Assembly: GCA_036734105.1 (NCBI GenBank)
Contig: DAIMZH010000006.1
Coordinates: forward strand, 35,985-99,984
Direction: 5' to 3'
Source of the DNA: Azoarcus_F sp036734105
GTDB taxonomy: Bacteria; Pseudomonadota; Gammaproteobacteria; Burkholderiales; Rhodocyclaceae
DNA length: 64,000 nt
Made by a program: the position numbers and the translations under genes. Numbering within the stretch: position 1 is the stretch's first letter; every line of letters begins with the position of its first letter. Shown here one piece after another: positions 25,996-33,517 of this stretch. The notes under the pieces are model-generated. The model was not told the DNA's origin. It saw nothing but the letters and a program-made list of their open reading frames with translations, and ran no database searches.

Positions 25996-27000
25996 TCAGC
26001 GGATCGCGGCGATACATTCGGAAACCAGATCGGGGCCACGGTAAATCAACCCGCTATACAACTGCACCAGACTGGCACCCGCCTGCAGCTTGGCCTTGGC
26101 GGTTTTGCCATCCATGATGCCGCCAGCGGCAATCACCGGTAATTCTCCGGCCAGGGCATGCACCAGGCGTGCTACCACTTCGGTGGATTTCTCGAACAAG
26201 GGTGCACCCGAGAGGCCGCCTTGCTGGTCGGCGAGTGGGTGTCCTGCGATGAGGTCGCGTGCAATGGTGGTGTTGGTGGCAATTACACCGTCGATCTGGT
26301 GGCGCCGCAGGGTGTCGGCAATGTCGCTGATCTGGTCGTCGTCGAGGTCGGGTGCAATCTTGAGCACCAGTGGCACTATCCGCCCGTTTTTCTCGTTGAG
26401 CAAATTCTGGCGCTGCCGCAACCGGCCAAGCAGTTCGTCAAGCTCGGATGCGCCCTGCAGTTGCCTGAGGTTGGCGGTGTTGGGTGAGGAAATATTGACT
26501 GTGACATAGCTGGCGTGGGCATGAACCTGATCAAGGCAGATCAGGTAGTCTTCGGTGGCCTTTTCGATAGGCGTGTCGAAGTTTTTGCCAATGTTGATGC
26601 CAAGAATGCCCTTGAATCGGCAGCTTGCCACGTTGGTGAGCATCATGCCGACACCGTGGTTGTTGAAGCCCATGCGGTTGATGATGGCGCCAGCGTCGGG
26701 CAGCCGAAACAGGCGAGGTTTGGGGTTGCCCGGCTGTGAGCGTGGCGTCACAGTGCCGATTTCGACAAAACCAAAGCCGAGACGGGCCAGCCCGTCTACG
26801 GCTTCACCGTTTTTGTCCAGTCCGGCGGCAAGTCCGACGCGATTTGGAAATCGCAGGCCCATCAACTCAACCGGGTTTGATTCCGGGGTGGGGCGCTGAG
26901 GTAGCACCCTGCCCATGGCAGAGAGCGCGGAAATCGTGAGGTTGTGCGAGGTTTCTGCGTCCAGTTTGAACAGCAGGGGGCGGACTAAACCGTAGGTCAT
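25996..27000 (-). CDS. pyrD: dihydroorotate dehydrogenase (quinone), class 2
   Basis: PyrD oxidises dihydroorotate to orotate in pyrimidine synthesis, passing electrons to quinone at the inner membrane. At 334 residues it has the class 2 N-terminal helical extension (YGLVRPLLFKLDAETSHN), FMN-binding VGLAAGLDKNGE, and the catalytic Ser in NISSPNT near residue 175. IAAGGIMDG near the C-terminus is the phosphate-binding loop. ATG 27000 gives the standard length; an upstream in-frame ATG would add 23 atypical residues. Confidence 0.96.
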   Translation of the reverse strand: MTYGLVRPLLFKLDAETSHNLTISALSAMGRVLPQRPTPESNPVELMGLRFPNRVGLAAGLDKNGEAVDGLARLGFGFVEIGTVTPRSQPGNPKPRLFRLPDAGAIINRMGFNNHGVGMMLTNVASCRFKGILGINIGKNFDTPIEKATEDYLICLDQVHAHASYVTVNISSPNTANLRQLQGASELDELLGRLRQRQNLLNEKNGRIVPLVLKIAPDLDDDQISDIADTLRRHQIDGVIATNTTIARDLIAGHPLADQQGGLSGAPLFEKSTEVVARLVHALAGELPVIAAGGIMDGKTAKAKLQAGASLVQLYSGLIYRGPDLVSECIAAIR

Positions 27001-27081
27001 GGCGAAATTGGGAAATCGAAGGGCTAATGGCCCATGAACCGGTTGAATCCACCGTGTGGCGTGCAGCACTAGCGGGGGTCG

Positions 27082-27816
27082 TCAAGCGTGTTCATCTGGC
27101 TCGAAAGCCTTCCATTGTCCCCCAATTCGACCTTCAAGTGGTTGAAATCGACTCTTGTATGCCATTTTTTTGCTGTCACGAATCCAGTATCCGAGATATA
27201 GAAAAGGCAAACCCATCTGCTTGCAGGCCTCAATCTGCCAAAGCACTCCAAAGGTGCCGAGCGAGGCTTTGTCAAGGTCTGGATCGTAATAGGTGTACAC
27301 ACTGGACAGGCCATCGCTGAGGCGGTCAATGACGCAAACCATGCGCAAACAGCCGTCAGGTTCACGAAATTCGACGAGGTGTGTGTCCACATGGCTTTGC
27401 AGCAGAAACTGGGTGTATTGCTCGCGATCGTCCAGATCCATGCCTCCACCCGTGTGACGACTGGCCTGGTAGCGCTGGTAGAGGCGGAAATGCTCCTCGC
27501 AAAAGCTCAGGCCAGCACTGTGCGGCGTGAGATTGGCGTGTCGCTTCAGCGCGCGCCGTTGGCTTCGATCAGGTTCAAATGTGCCGACCGGCACTCGGAC
27601 CGGCACGCAAGCTTGGCAGTGGTCACAGTGCGGACGATAGGTGAAGGTGCCGCTGCGACGAAAGCCGTTGTGCACCAGTTCGCTGTAGAGAAACGGGTCA
27701 ATCAGGTGAGTCGGCGTGGCCACCTGGGAACGGGCGACCCTGGCATCGAGATAAGAGCAGGCGTAGGGCGCAGTCAGATAAAACTGCAACAAGGTGTAGG
27801 GAGAATCGTTCTGCAT
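27082..27816 (-). CDS. bpt: aspartate/glutamate leucyltransferase
   Basis: Bpt transfers Leu from Leu-tRNA to N-terminal Asp or Glu, tagging proteins for ClpS-ClpAP degradation. The 244 residues show the N-terminal Cys set (YACSYL and HCDHCQACVPVRVPV), KRHANLTPHSA, and the C-terminal LYLGYWIRDSKKMAYKSRFQPLE. It is paired with aat, as in many Proteobacteria, though separated here by 85 bases. Older databases call this family arginyl-tRNA-protein transferase (ate). Confidence 0.95.
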   Translation of the reverse strand: MQNDSPYTLLQFYLTAPYACSYLDARVARSQVATPTHLIDPFLYSELVHNGFRRSGTFTYRPHCDHCQACVPVRVPVGTFEPDRSQRRALKRHANLTPHSAGLSFCEEHFRLYQRYQASRHTGGGMDLDDREQYTQFLLQSHVDTHLVEFREPDGCLRMVCVIDRLSDGLSSVYTYYDPDLDKASLGTFGVLWQIEACKQMGLPFLYLGYWIRDSKKMAYKSRFQPLEGRIGGQWKAFEPDEHA

Positions 27817-27901
27817 GGGGATGCCCTGATCGGCTTGTCGGATTGTCTGTCTTTTGAATCATCGTAGCAGCCACTTGACGATCGCGACACCTGTCAGCGC
27901 A

Positions 27902-28606
27902 CTAAAAACCGAATCCCTGCACGTCCAGCCATTTGCCCGCAGCCGTGTTGCTTGTGGTCAGGCTTGCCAGCGCTGCGCAAAAGTCATTGCGGCAAATCTC
28001 CCGCGCACCCATTGAGACGAGGTGTGGGGTAGTCATCTGGCAGTCTATGAGTTGACAGCCCCGAGACTGCAGAAAATGCGTCAGGTGAACAAGACAACAC
28101 TTCGAGGCGTCAGTCATTCGGCTGAACATCGACTCTCCGAAAAATGCGTTGCCAAGCGCAATGCCGTATAGCCCGCCAACCAGAACGTCGTCGTGCCACG
28201 CCTCTACGCTGTGCGCGTGCCCCAGCTCATGAAGATGAGTGTAAGCGAGCTGCATTTTCGGCGTGATCCAGGTTCCCGCTTGCCCGTCGCGGGGGGCCGC
28301 ACAACAAGCCATGACTTGGGCAAAGGCCGTGTCAAAACGGATGTCGAAACGTCCGCTGCGCAGGGTTTTTCGCAGACTTCGGGTAACACGGACTTCGGCT
28401 GGCACCAGCACCAGACGCGGGTTCGGACTCCACCACAAAATGGGTTCTCCCCCGGAATACCAAGGGAAAATTCCTTTGGCATAGGCTGCAAGCAACCACT
28501 CAGGCGTCAGACAGCCCCCTGCGGCCAGCAAGCCGTTGGGATCACGCAAGGCGCGCCCAACTGGCGGAAAGCTCGGCGGTCGGGTTTCATCCAGCCATGG
28601 AATCAT
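27902..28606 (-). CDS. aat: leucyl/phenylalanyl-tRNA--protein transferase
   Basis: Aat adds Leu or Phe to N-terminal Lys or Arg in the N-end rule pathway. The 234 residues carry the conserved GIFPWYSGGEPILWWSPNPR (residues about 46-65), GGLYGIALGNAFFGESMFSR and DASKCCLVHL. The start overlaps the fbpC stop by 4 bases, an unusual linkage of an iron ABC ATPase to a protein-degradation gene, probably just compact genome arrangement. Confidence 0.96.
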   Translation of the reverse strand: MIPWLDETRPPSFPPVGRALRDPNGLLAAGGCLTPEWLLAAYAKGIFPWYSGGEPILWWSPNPRLVLVPAEVRVTRSLRKTLRSGRFDIRFDTAFAQVMACCAAPRDGQAGTWITPKMQLAYTHLHELGHAHSVEAWHDDVLVGGLYGIALGNAFFGESMFSRMTDASKCCLVHLTHFLQSRGCQLIDCQMTTPHLVSMGAREICRNDFCAALASLTTSNTAAGKWLDVQGFGF

Positions 28607-29715
28607 GCTGCGTGCGCGACGTTGCCAGCTTGCGCGTGTGCGGCCTGCTGCGAATCCTCGTGGAACGTGACAACGTGGTCAACGGCAAGCCGGATGCCGA
28701 TCATCTCGCCCATGGCGTGGTTGTGGTGACTGGGCACCAGCGACAGCACGCTGGCACCGCTGGCAAGCTGCAGCGTGTAAAGAATGTCAGCGCCCCTGAA
28801 CGCCTTCTTGACCACCCGTGCCTTCAGGGTGCTGGCGTCATCATGCACGATATCGTCCGGCCGCAGCAGAATCTCCACCGGGCAACCGTCTGCGCAGTTG
28901 CGGCAGGCCACCTGGCACTCCACCGGTATCATGCTGTTGAGCGTACCAAGCTCCATGCGAACCTGATGGTCATTGACCACATTTGCCGGCAGCAACACGC
29001 CTTGACCGATAAAACCGGCAACAAAGCGATTGGATGGTTCGTGATAGAGGTTGTAGGGCGTGTCCCATTGCTGGATCTTGCCCTTGTGCATGATGCCCAC
29101 CACATCGGCCACCGCAAAGGCTTCGTTCTGGTCGTGAGTCACCAGAACCGCAGTGGTGTGGGTCGCCTTGATGATGTCGCGCACCTCGTGCGAGAGGCGT
29201 TCGCGCAGCTCCACGTCGAGGTTGGAGAAAGGTTCATCCATCAGCAGCAGGCTAGGGCGCGGGGCAAGCGCACGCGCCAGGGCCACCCGCTGTTGCTGAC
29301 CGCCGGAGAGCTCGTGAGGGTATTTCTTGCCCTGATCCGACAGCCCGACCAGCCCCAGCAGCTCGCTGACCCGGGTGTTGCGTTCTGGCGCCGACAGGCT
29401 TCGCAGGCCAAAGCCGATGTTGTCGGCGATGGTCAGGTGCGGAAAAAGCGCGTAGTCCTGAAACACCATGCCAATGCGGCGTTTTTCGGGCGCGACATGC
29501 TGCTGTGCCGTGCTGACCAACTCGCCATCAAGGCGAATCTGCCCCTTGCGCAGCGACTCAAACCCCGCAATGCAGCGCAGCACCGTGGTTTTGCCGCAAC
29601 CGGATGGTCCCAGGAGGCAACCGATCTCTCCTTTTTTAAGAGACATCGACAAACCCTCCACCACCGTGTGCGGACCAAAAGCGAGTTCTATATCGGTCAG
29701 TTGCAGATGAGACAT
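28603..29715 (-). CDS. fbpC: Fe(3+) ABC transporter ATP-binding protein
   Basis: A 370-residue ABC ATPase of the FbpC type. Walker A GPSGCGKT (near residue 36), ABC signature LSGGQQQRVALARAL, Walker B LLLMDEPFSNLD and the H-loop in LVTHDQNEAF are all present. A C-terminal TOBE-like regulatory domain of about 120 residues follows and holds an extra Cys group (CQVACRNCADGC). The ATG at 29715 follows an AAGGAG site. It is divergent from fbpB across a 100-base space with a Fur-like box; periplasmic FbpA is encoded nearby at 31923. Confidence 0.93.
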   Translation of the reverse strand: MSHLQLTDIELAFGPHTVVEGLSMSLKKGEIGCLLGPSGCGKTTVLRCIAGFESLRKGQIRLDGELVSTAQQHVAPEKRRIGMVFQDYALFPHLTIADNIGFGLRSLSAPERNTRVSELLGLVGLSDQGKKYPHELSGGQQQRVALARALAPRPSLLLMDEPFSNLDVELRERLSHEVRDIIKATHTTAVLVTHDQNEAFAVADVVGIMHKGKIQQWDTPYNLYHEPSNRFVAGFIGQGVLLPANVVNDHQVRMELGTLNSMIPVECQVACRNCADGCPVEILLRPDDIVHDDASTLKARVVKKAFRGADILYTLQLASGASVLSLVPSHHNHAMGEMIGIRLAVDHVVTFHEDSQQAAHAQAGNVAHAA

Positions 29716-29739
29716 AAGGAGATCCGTTAGTCGGGCAAC

Positions 29740-29758
29740 AATAATGCGATCCATTATA
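29740..29758. promoter_or_regulatory. Fur box between fbpC and fbpB
   Basis: ATAATG at 29741-29746 and CATTAT at 29752-29757 are spaced by 5 bases, reproducing both arms of the 19-base Fur consensus. It lies between two divergent iron-transport genes and can repress both when iron is sufficient. Confidence 0.75.
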
Positions 29759-29818
29759 ATTCACCACTTGACCAGCGGTGAGATACCTGTGGGCAGTGCA
29801 GGTTCAACAAGGATGAAG

Positions 29819-31570
29819 ATGAACGATAAGTCGTGGTTTGTAAAACTCGCTGGAAGGATGAACGGACTGACCGTCTTCAGTGTGTTGGTGGCCGTGCTGA
29901 TTGCGATGCCGGTCTTGTCGGTTTTTTCCAATGTGCTGGTGGCCGGCACGTCGGACACCTGGCTGCACATGTCGCAAACCGTGCTGCCCGAGTTCATTCT
30001 CAACACCGTGATTCTCATTGTTGGCGTGGGGCTGGGCGTGTCGAGCATAGGCATCACTGCAGCCTGGCTGACCACCATGAATGACTTTCCGGGGCGTCGC
30101 TTCTTTGAATGGGCGCTGGTGCTGCCGCTGGCCATGCCAGCCTATGTCATGGCCTATGCCTACACCGATTTTCTGCAATTTGTGGGGCCGGTGCAGAGCT
30201 GGTTGCGGGAGGCTTTCGAGTGGCGACGGGGCGACTACTCGTTCCCCGACATCCGCTCGGTGGGTGGTGCCGTGGCGATGTTCACCTTTGTGTTGTATCC
30301 CTATGTGTACCTGCTCGCGCGCACCGCCTTCATCGAACGGGCTGGCGGCATGCTTGAAGCAGGGCGTTCGCTCGGACTCGGGCCGTGGCGCTGCTTCTTC
30401 AAGGTGTCGCTACCACTGGCGCGCCCGGCACTGATTGCAGGAACTGCGCTGGCGCTGATGGAAACCCTGGCTGACTACGGCACCGTTGCCTATTTCGGGG
30501 TGCAGACCTTCACCACTGGCATTTACCGCGCCTGGTTCTCGCTGGGCGACCGGACTGCAGCCGCACAACTGGCGGCACTGCTGCTGGGTTTTGTCATTCT
30601 GGTGTTGGTCCTGGAGCGGCTGAGCCGTGGCCGTGCCCGCTTCAACAACACTTCACGGCAGGCCGGCTTGCCGCTGCGCGTGCAGTTGAATGGCAAACTG
30701 GGCTGGCTGGCTAGCTTCGCCTGCTTCATGCCCTTGCTGCTGGGCTTCATTCTGCCTGCCGGCTTGCTGTTGCACATGGCCTTTGTGGCGGGCGACGCGC
30801 AGTTTGGTCCGCGCTTTGTCACCTTGGCGCGCAACAGCTTTGTACTCGCCTCGGTCAGCGCCTTGCTGGCAGTCGGTTTCGCAGTCATGCTTGCCTATGC
30901 CCAACGTCTGTCCCAATCGCCCTTGCCCAATGTAGCCAACCGTATCGTTGGTCTCGGCTATGCAGTGCCGGGTTCGGTGATCGCGGTCGGCGTGCTGATC
31001 CCGGTCACCCGGCTGGATCAGGTCATCGCCTCCGGCTGGGAGAGCCTCTTTGGCATCAACCCGGGGCTGGTGTTGACCGGTGGCATCGCCGCGCTGGTTT
31101 ATGCCTATCTGACGCGCTTTCTCGCCATCGCCCTGCACACCGTCGAATCGAGTCTGGTCAAGATCACCCCCAGCATGGACGACGCAGCCCGTAGCCTGGG
31201 ACACGGCAAGCTCGCCACCCTAAAACGTGTGCACGTGCCCTTGCTGCGTGGCAGCATGCTCACCGCTGGCCTGCTGGTGTTTGTGGATGTCATGAAGGAA
31301 CTGCCTGCAACCCTGGTGATGCGCCCCTTCAATTTCGATACGCTGGCTACGCAGGCGCATACTCTTGCTGCCGACGAACGACTTGCCGAGGCATCGACCG
31401 CAGCCCTGACCATCGTCGCGGTGGGCCTGATCCCGATGATCTTGCTGTCGCACCAGATCGTCAAAACCCGCATCAAGGGCAAAGCCAAGGGCGTGGACAC
31501 ATCACTGGAGGCAGCTCCGCTCGCCGGAGGTGCCGGACACACGGTGGTGAAGCAGGGCGGAGCGGCGTGA
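29819..31570 (+). CDS. fbpB: Fe(3+) ABC transporter permease
   Basis: An FbpB-type permease of about 583 residues made of two fused copies of the six-helix permease domain. About twelve membrane segments can be followed. Two EAA-type loops are visible, one near EAGRSLGLGPWRCFFKVSLPLA and one near DAARSLGHGKLATLKRVHVPLL, which contact FbpC. It imports ferric ion delivered by FbpA. ATG 29819 is spaced best to AAGGA at 29809-29813; ATG 29813 is also in frame. A charged cytoplasmic tail of about 40 residues follows the last helix. Confidence 0.93.
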   Translation: MNDKSWFVKLAGRMNGLTVFSVLVAVLIAMPVLSVFSNVLVAGTSDTWLHMSQTVLPEFILNTVILIVGVGLGVSSIGITAAWLTTMNDFPGRRFFEWALVLPLAMPAYVMAYAYTDFLQFVGPVQSWLREAFEWRRGDYSFPDIRSVGGAVAMFTFVLYPYVYLLARTAFIERAGGMLEAGRSLGLGPWRCFFKVSLPLARPALIAGTALALMETLADYGTVAYFGVQTFTTGIYRAWFSLGDRTAAAQLAALLLGFVILVLVLERLSRGRARFNNTSRQAGLPLRVQLNGKLGWLASFACFMPLLLGFILPAGLLLHMAFVAGDAQFGPRFVTLARNSFVLASVSALLAVGFAVMLAYAQRLSQSPLPNVANRIVGLGYAVPGSVIAVGVLIPVTRLDQVIASGWESLFGINPGLVLTGGIAALVYAYLTRFLAIALHTVESSLVKITPSMDDAARSLGHGKLATLKRVHVPLLRGSMLTAGLLVFVDVMKELPATLVMRPFNFDTLATQAHTLAADERLAEASTAALTIVAVGLIPMILLSHQIVKTRIKGKAKGVDTSLEAAPLAGGAGHTVVKQGGAA

Positions 31571-31795
31571 CAAGGGTGGGTGGTTTGCGATGTCGCGATC
31601 AGGCCCGGAGTGGCGACGCATAGGATGACTCCTGGTCGTCCTTGGGCGTCTTGCCCTGAGTGTGCGAGTGAGCCAAAGCGGCACTGCGCAGAGGGTCCCG
31701 ATCAAGTTTTGGGGTGGGGTATTGCCTGGCTGCCGGGTCTGCTAGAGATGCCGACATTTCCGGCTGCCAAACAAGCCTGACGCTGACTGCAAAAA

Positions 31796-31819
31796 CGGCC
31801 ACGGAGGTCTCCGTGGCCG
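31796..31819 (-). terminator. rho-independent terminator of fbpA
   Basis: An 11-base perfect stem (CGGCCACGGAG / CTCCGTGGCCG) with a 2-base loop. On the minus strand it is followed by five T residues, so it stops leftward transcription from fbpA and may also limit fbpB read-through. The rest of the 352-base gap 31571-31922 shows no supported gene. Confidence 0.85.
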
Positions 31820-31922
31820 ATTCAGTTTGGTCATACCGATTTTTGCCTGCTTGCGCCCGCTAATGGAGTGCAAGCAGCTTTGCCCGGAAGGCGTTCATGC
31901 GGCTTTTGCTGCTGCAAGCCGA

Positions 31923-32945
31923 TCAACGAAAACCGGCGCGGTCGTAAATGCGTTGTGCTTCAGCGATGCTGCCAGAAAGGTCCTGCAAGGGGGTGGTGTC
32001 GCTCTTGAATTCGCCGAGCGTCTTGAGTGCTGCGTTGCCGGTGTCTACGCTGGGTACTGCAGGCCACTCGTTGTTGCCATCGGCAAAATAGATCTGGGCT
32101 TGGTCGGAGGCTAGGTATTCGAGGAACTGGCGAGCGGCTTCCTTGTTGGGGGCGTTCTTCAGCACACCGGCGCCCGAGACGTTGACATGGGTGCCCCAGC
32201 TATCCTGGTTGGGCCAGACATACTTGACCGAAGCCACGACTTTCTGGTCCGCTTCCTTGTCCGATTGCATCAGACGCGCGAAGTAGTAGCTGTTGGCAAT
32301 GGCAACGCCACATTCACCGGCTGCGACAGCGCGGATCTGGTCGGTGTCGCCGCCTTGCGGTTGACGTGCAAAGTTGGCAACCAGACCTTTGGCCCATTCT
32401 TCGGTTTTTTCGGCGCCGATCTGGTTCATGATGGCGGCACCAAGCGACAAGTTGTAGGGGTGGCTGCCGCTTCGTGAGCAGACCTGGTTACGCAGCGCCG
32501 GGTCGGCCAGTGATTCATAGGTCTGGACCAGTGCGCCGTCTACCAGTTCGGGGTTGTAAACGATGACGCGAGCGCGCTGCGAGAAGGCAATCCAGGTGTC
32601 GGTGCGCAGGTGGTCGGGAATTCGTGCAGCCAGTTCGGCGGATTCGATTGCGTCGAACAGACCCATGTCGGCAGCGGTAGTCAGGCGTGCAGCATCGACG
32701 GTGATGAGAACGTCGGCTGGGCTGTTGGCGCCTTCGTTGCGCAGGCGCTCAAGCAATTCGTCATCGCGGGCTTCGATGCGATTGACCTTGATGCCGGTTT
32801 TGGCGGTGAATTCGCCATATAGCGCGTCGTCAGTTTGGTAATGACGAGCCGAGTATACGTTGAGTTCCTGATCGGCGGCCATAACCATGCCGGAAGAGGT
32901 TGTCAAGAGTGCGGCAATAGACAGTGCTACGACTTTGATCTTCAT
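31923..32945 (-). CDS. fbpA: Fe(3+) ABC transporter substrate-binding protein
   Basis: A 340-residue periplasmic iron-binding protein. The signal peptide (residues 1-23) ends GMVMA, followed by DQELNVYSARHYQTDD, the family start. The paired Tyr iron ligands are in ANSYYFARL near residue 218, and SGSHPYNLSLGA near residue 163 is the hinge/phosphate region. It works with FbpB and FbpC, but is transcribed alone, leftward, toward fbpB. Its promoter region (32946-33060), shared with the DUF2325 gene, contains a Fur-like site. Confidence 0.95.
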   Translation of the reverse strand: MKIKVVALSIAALLTTSSGMVMAADQELNVYSARHYQTDDALYGEFTAKTGIKVNRIEARDDELLERLRNEGANSPADVLITVDAARLTTAADMGLFDAIESAELAARIPDHLRTDTWIAFSQRARVIVYNPELVDGALVQTYESLADPALRNQVCSRSGSHPYNLSLGAAIMNQIGAEKTEEWAKGLVANFARQPQGGDTDQIRAVAAGECGVAIANSYYFARLMQSDKEADQKVVASVKYVWPNQDSWGTHVNVSGAGVLKNAPNKEAARQFLEYLASDQAQIYFADGNNEWPAVPSVDTGNAALKTLGEFKSDTTPLQDLSGSIAEAQRIYDRAGFR

Positions 32946-33038
32946 GTTTCAGACACCTTGTGTTTGGGTTGTGACTGAGAGGAATCATAACGAGAATAAT
33001 TACTACTTGCAAACTTATCTTTAGTGAGGCAATCTTGG

Positions 33039-33053
33039 TGCGAATCATTCTCA
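33039..33053. promoter_or_regulatory. Fur-like box between fbpA and DUF2325 gene
   Basis: TGCGAATCATTCTCA is a 7-1-7 inverted repeat with one mismatch to TGAGAATNATTCTCA. A weaker similar stretch (GAGAATAATTACT) lies at about 32993-33005. Position in the divergent space fits iron control of fbpA and the DUF2325 gene. Confidence 0.65.
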
Positions 33054-33067
33054 AAAAGGAGTAATGC

Positions 33068-33457
33068 ATGAATGCCCTTGTTGTCGGCGCCGATCGCCTC
33101 GGGAACATCCCGGATGTGCTAAACCAGTTTGGTATCAACATTGCCGGACACGTCAGTGGTCGCGACAGCACGCACCAGCGGCGAACCGCGCCTTTGCCGT
33201 CGGGCACCGATATCGTCATTCTGTTCACCGATTTCCTGGGTCACAATGTGATGCAACGCTTCCGTCAGGCGGCCCAGCGCGAGGATGTGCGGGTGGTCTG
33301 TTGCAGGCGCTCGGTGTGTGCGCTACATCAGGCGCTGGAAGGTATCCGTGGCACGCTGCCTTGCGGTGCGTCAAGCTGCCCGGCCGCGCAGCCGGGGCAC
33401 TGTAATGCAGAGCAGGCGGCTCCTACCCCAGTCAGTCGACACAAGAGGCGTCGATAG
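33068..33457 (+). CDS. DUF2325 family protein
   Basis: A 129-residue protein beginning NALVVGADRLGNIPDVLNQF, with HVSGRDSTHQRR, GTDIVILFTDFLGHN and VVCCRRSVCALHQAL, all DUF2325 hallmarks. The Cys pairs (CCRRSVC) and a Cys/His-containing tail suggest metal binding, though this is not shown. The family often sits beside iron-transport genes; here it is divergent from fbpA over a Fur-like box. An AAGGAG site precedes the ATG by 6 bases. Function unknown; an iron-related accessory role is an inference from context. Confidence 0.8.
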   Translation: MNALVVGADRLGNIPDVLNQFGINIAGHVSGRDSTHQRRTAPLPSGTDIVILFTDFLGHNVMQRFRQAAQREDVRVVCCRRSVCALHQALEGIRGTLPCGASSCPAAQPGHCNAEQAAPTPVSRHKRRR

Positions 33458-33517
33458 CGCGCAGTCAGCCGGGTTTGCGTGATTCACACGGTGGCGTGAC
33501 TGTGTTCGCCCTTGGTG

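Noticed and set aside
31571..31922. Short rightward ORF near 31580-31780 in the fbpB-fbpA gap
   Set aside because: No ribosome site, no recognisable motifs and biased toward chance composition. The region is better explained as intergenic space with a terminator.
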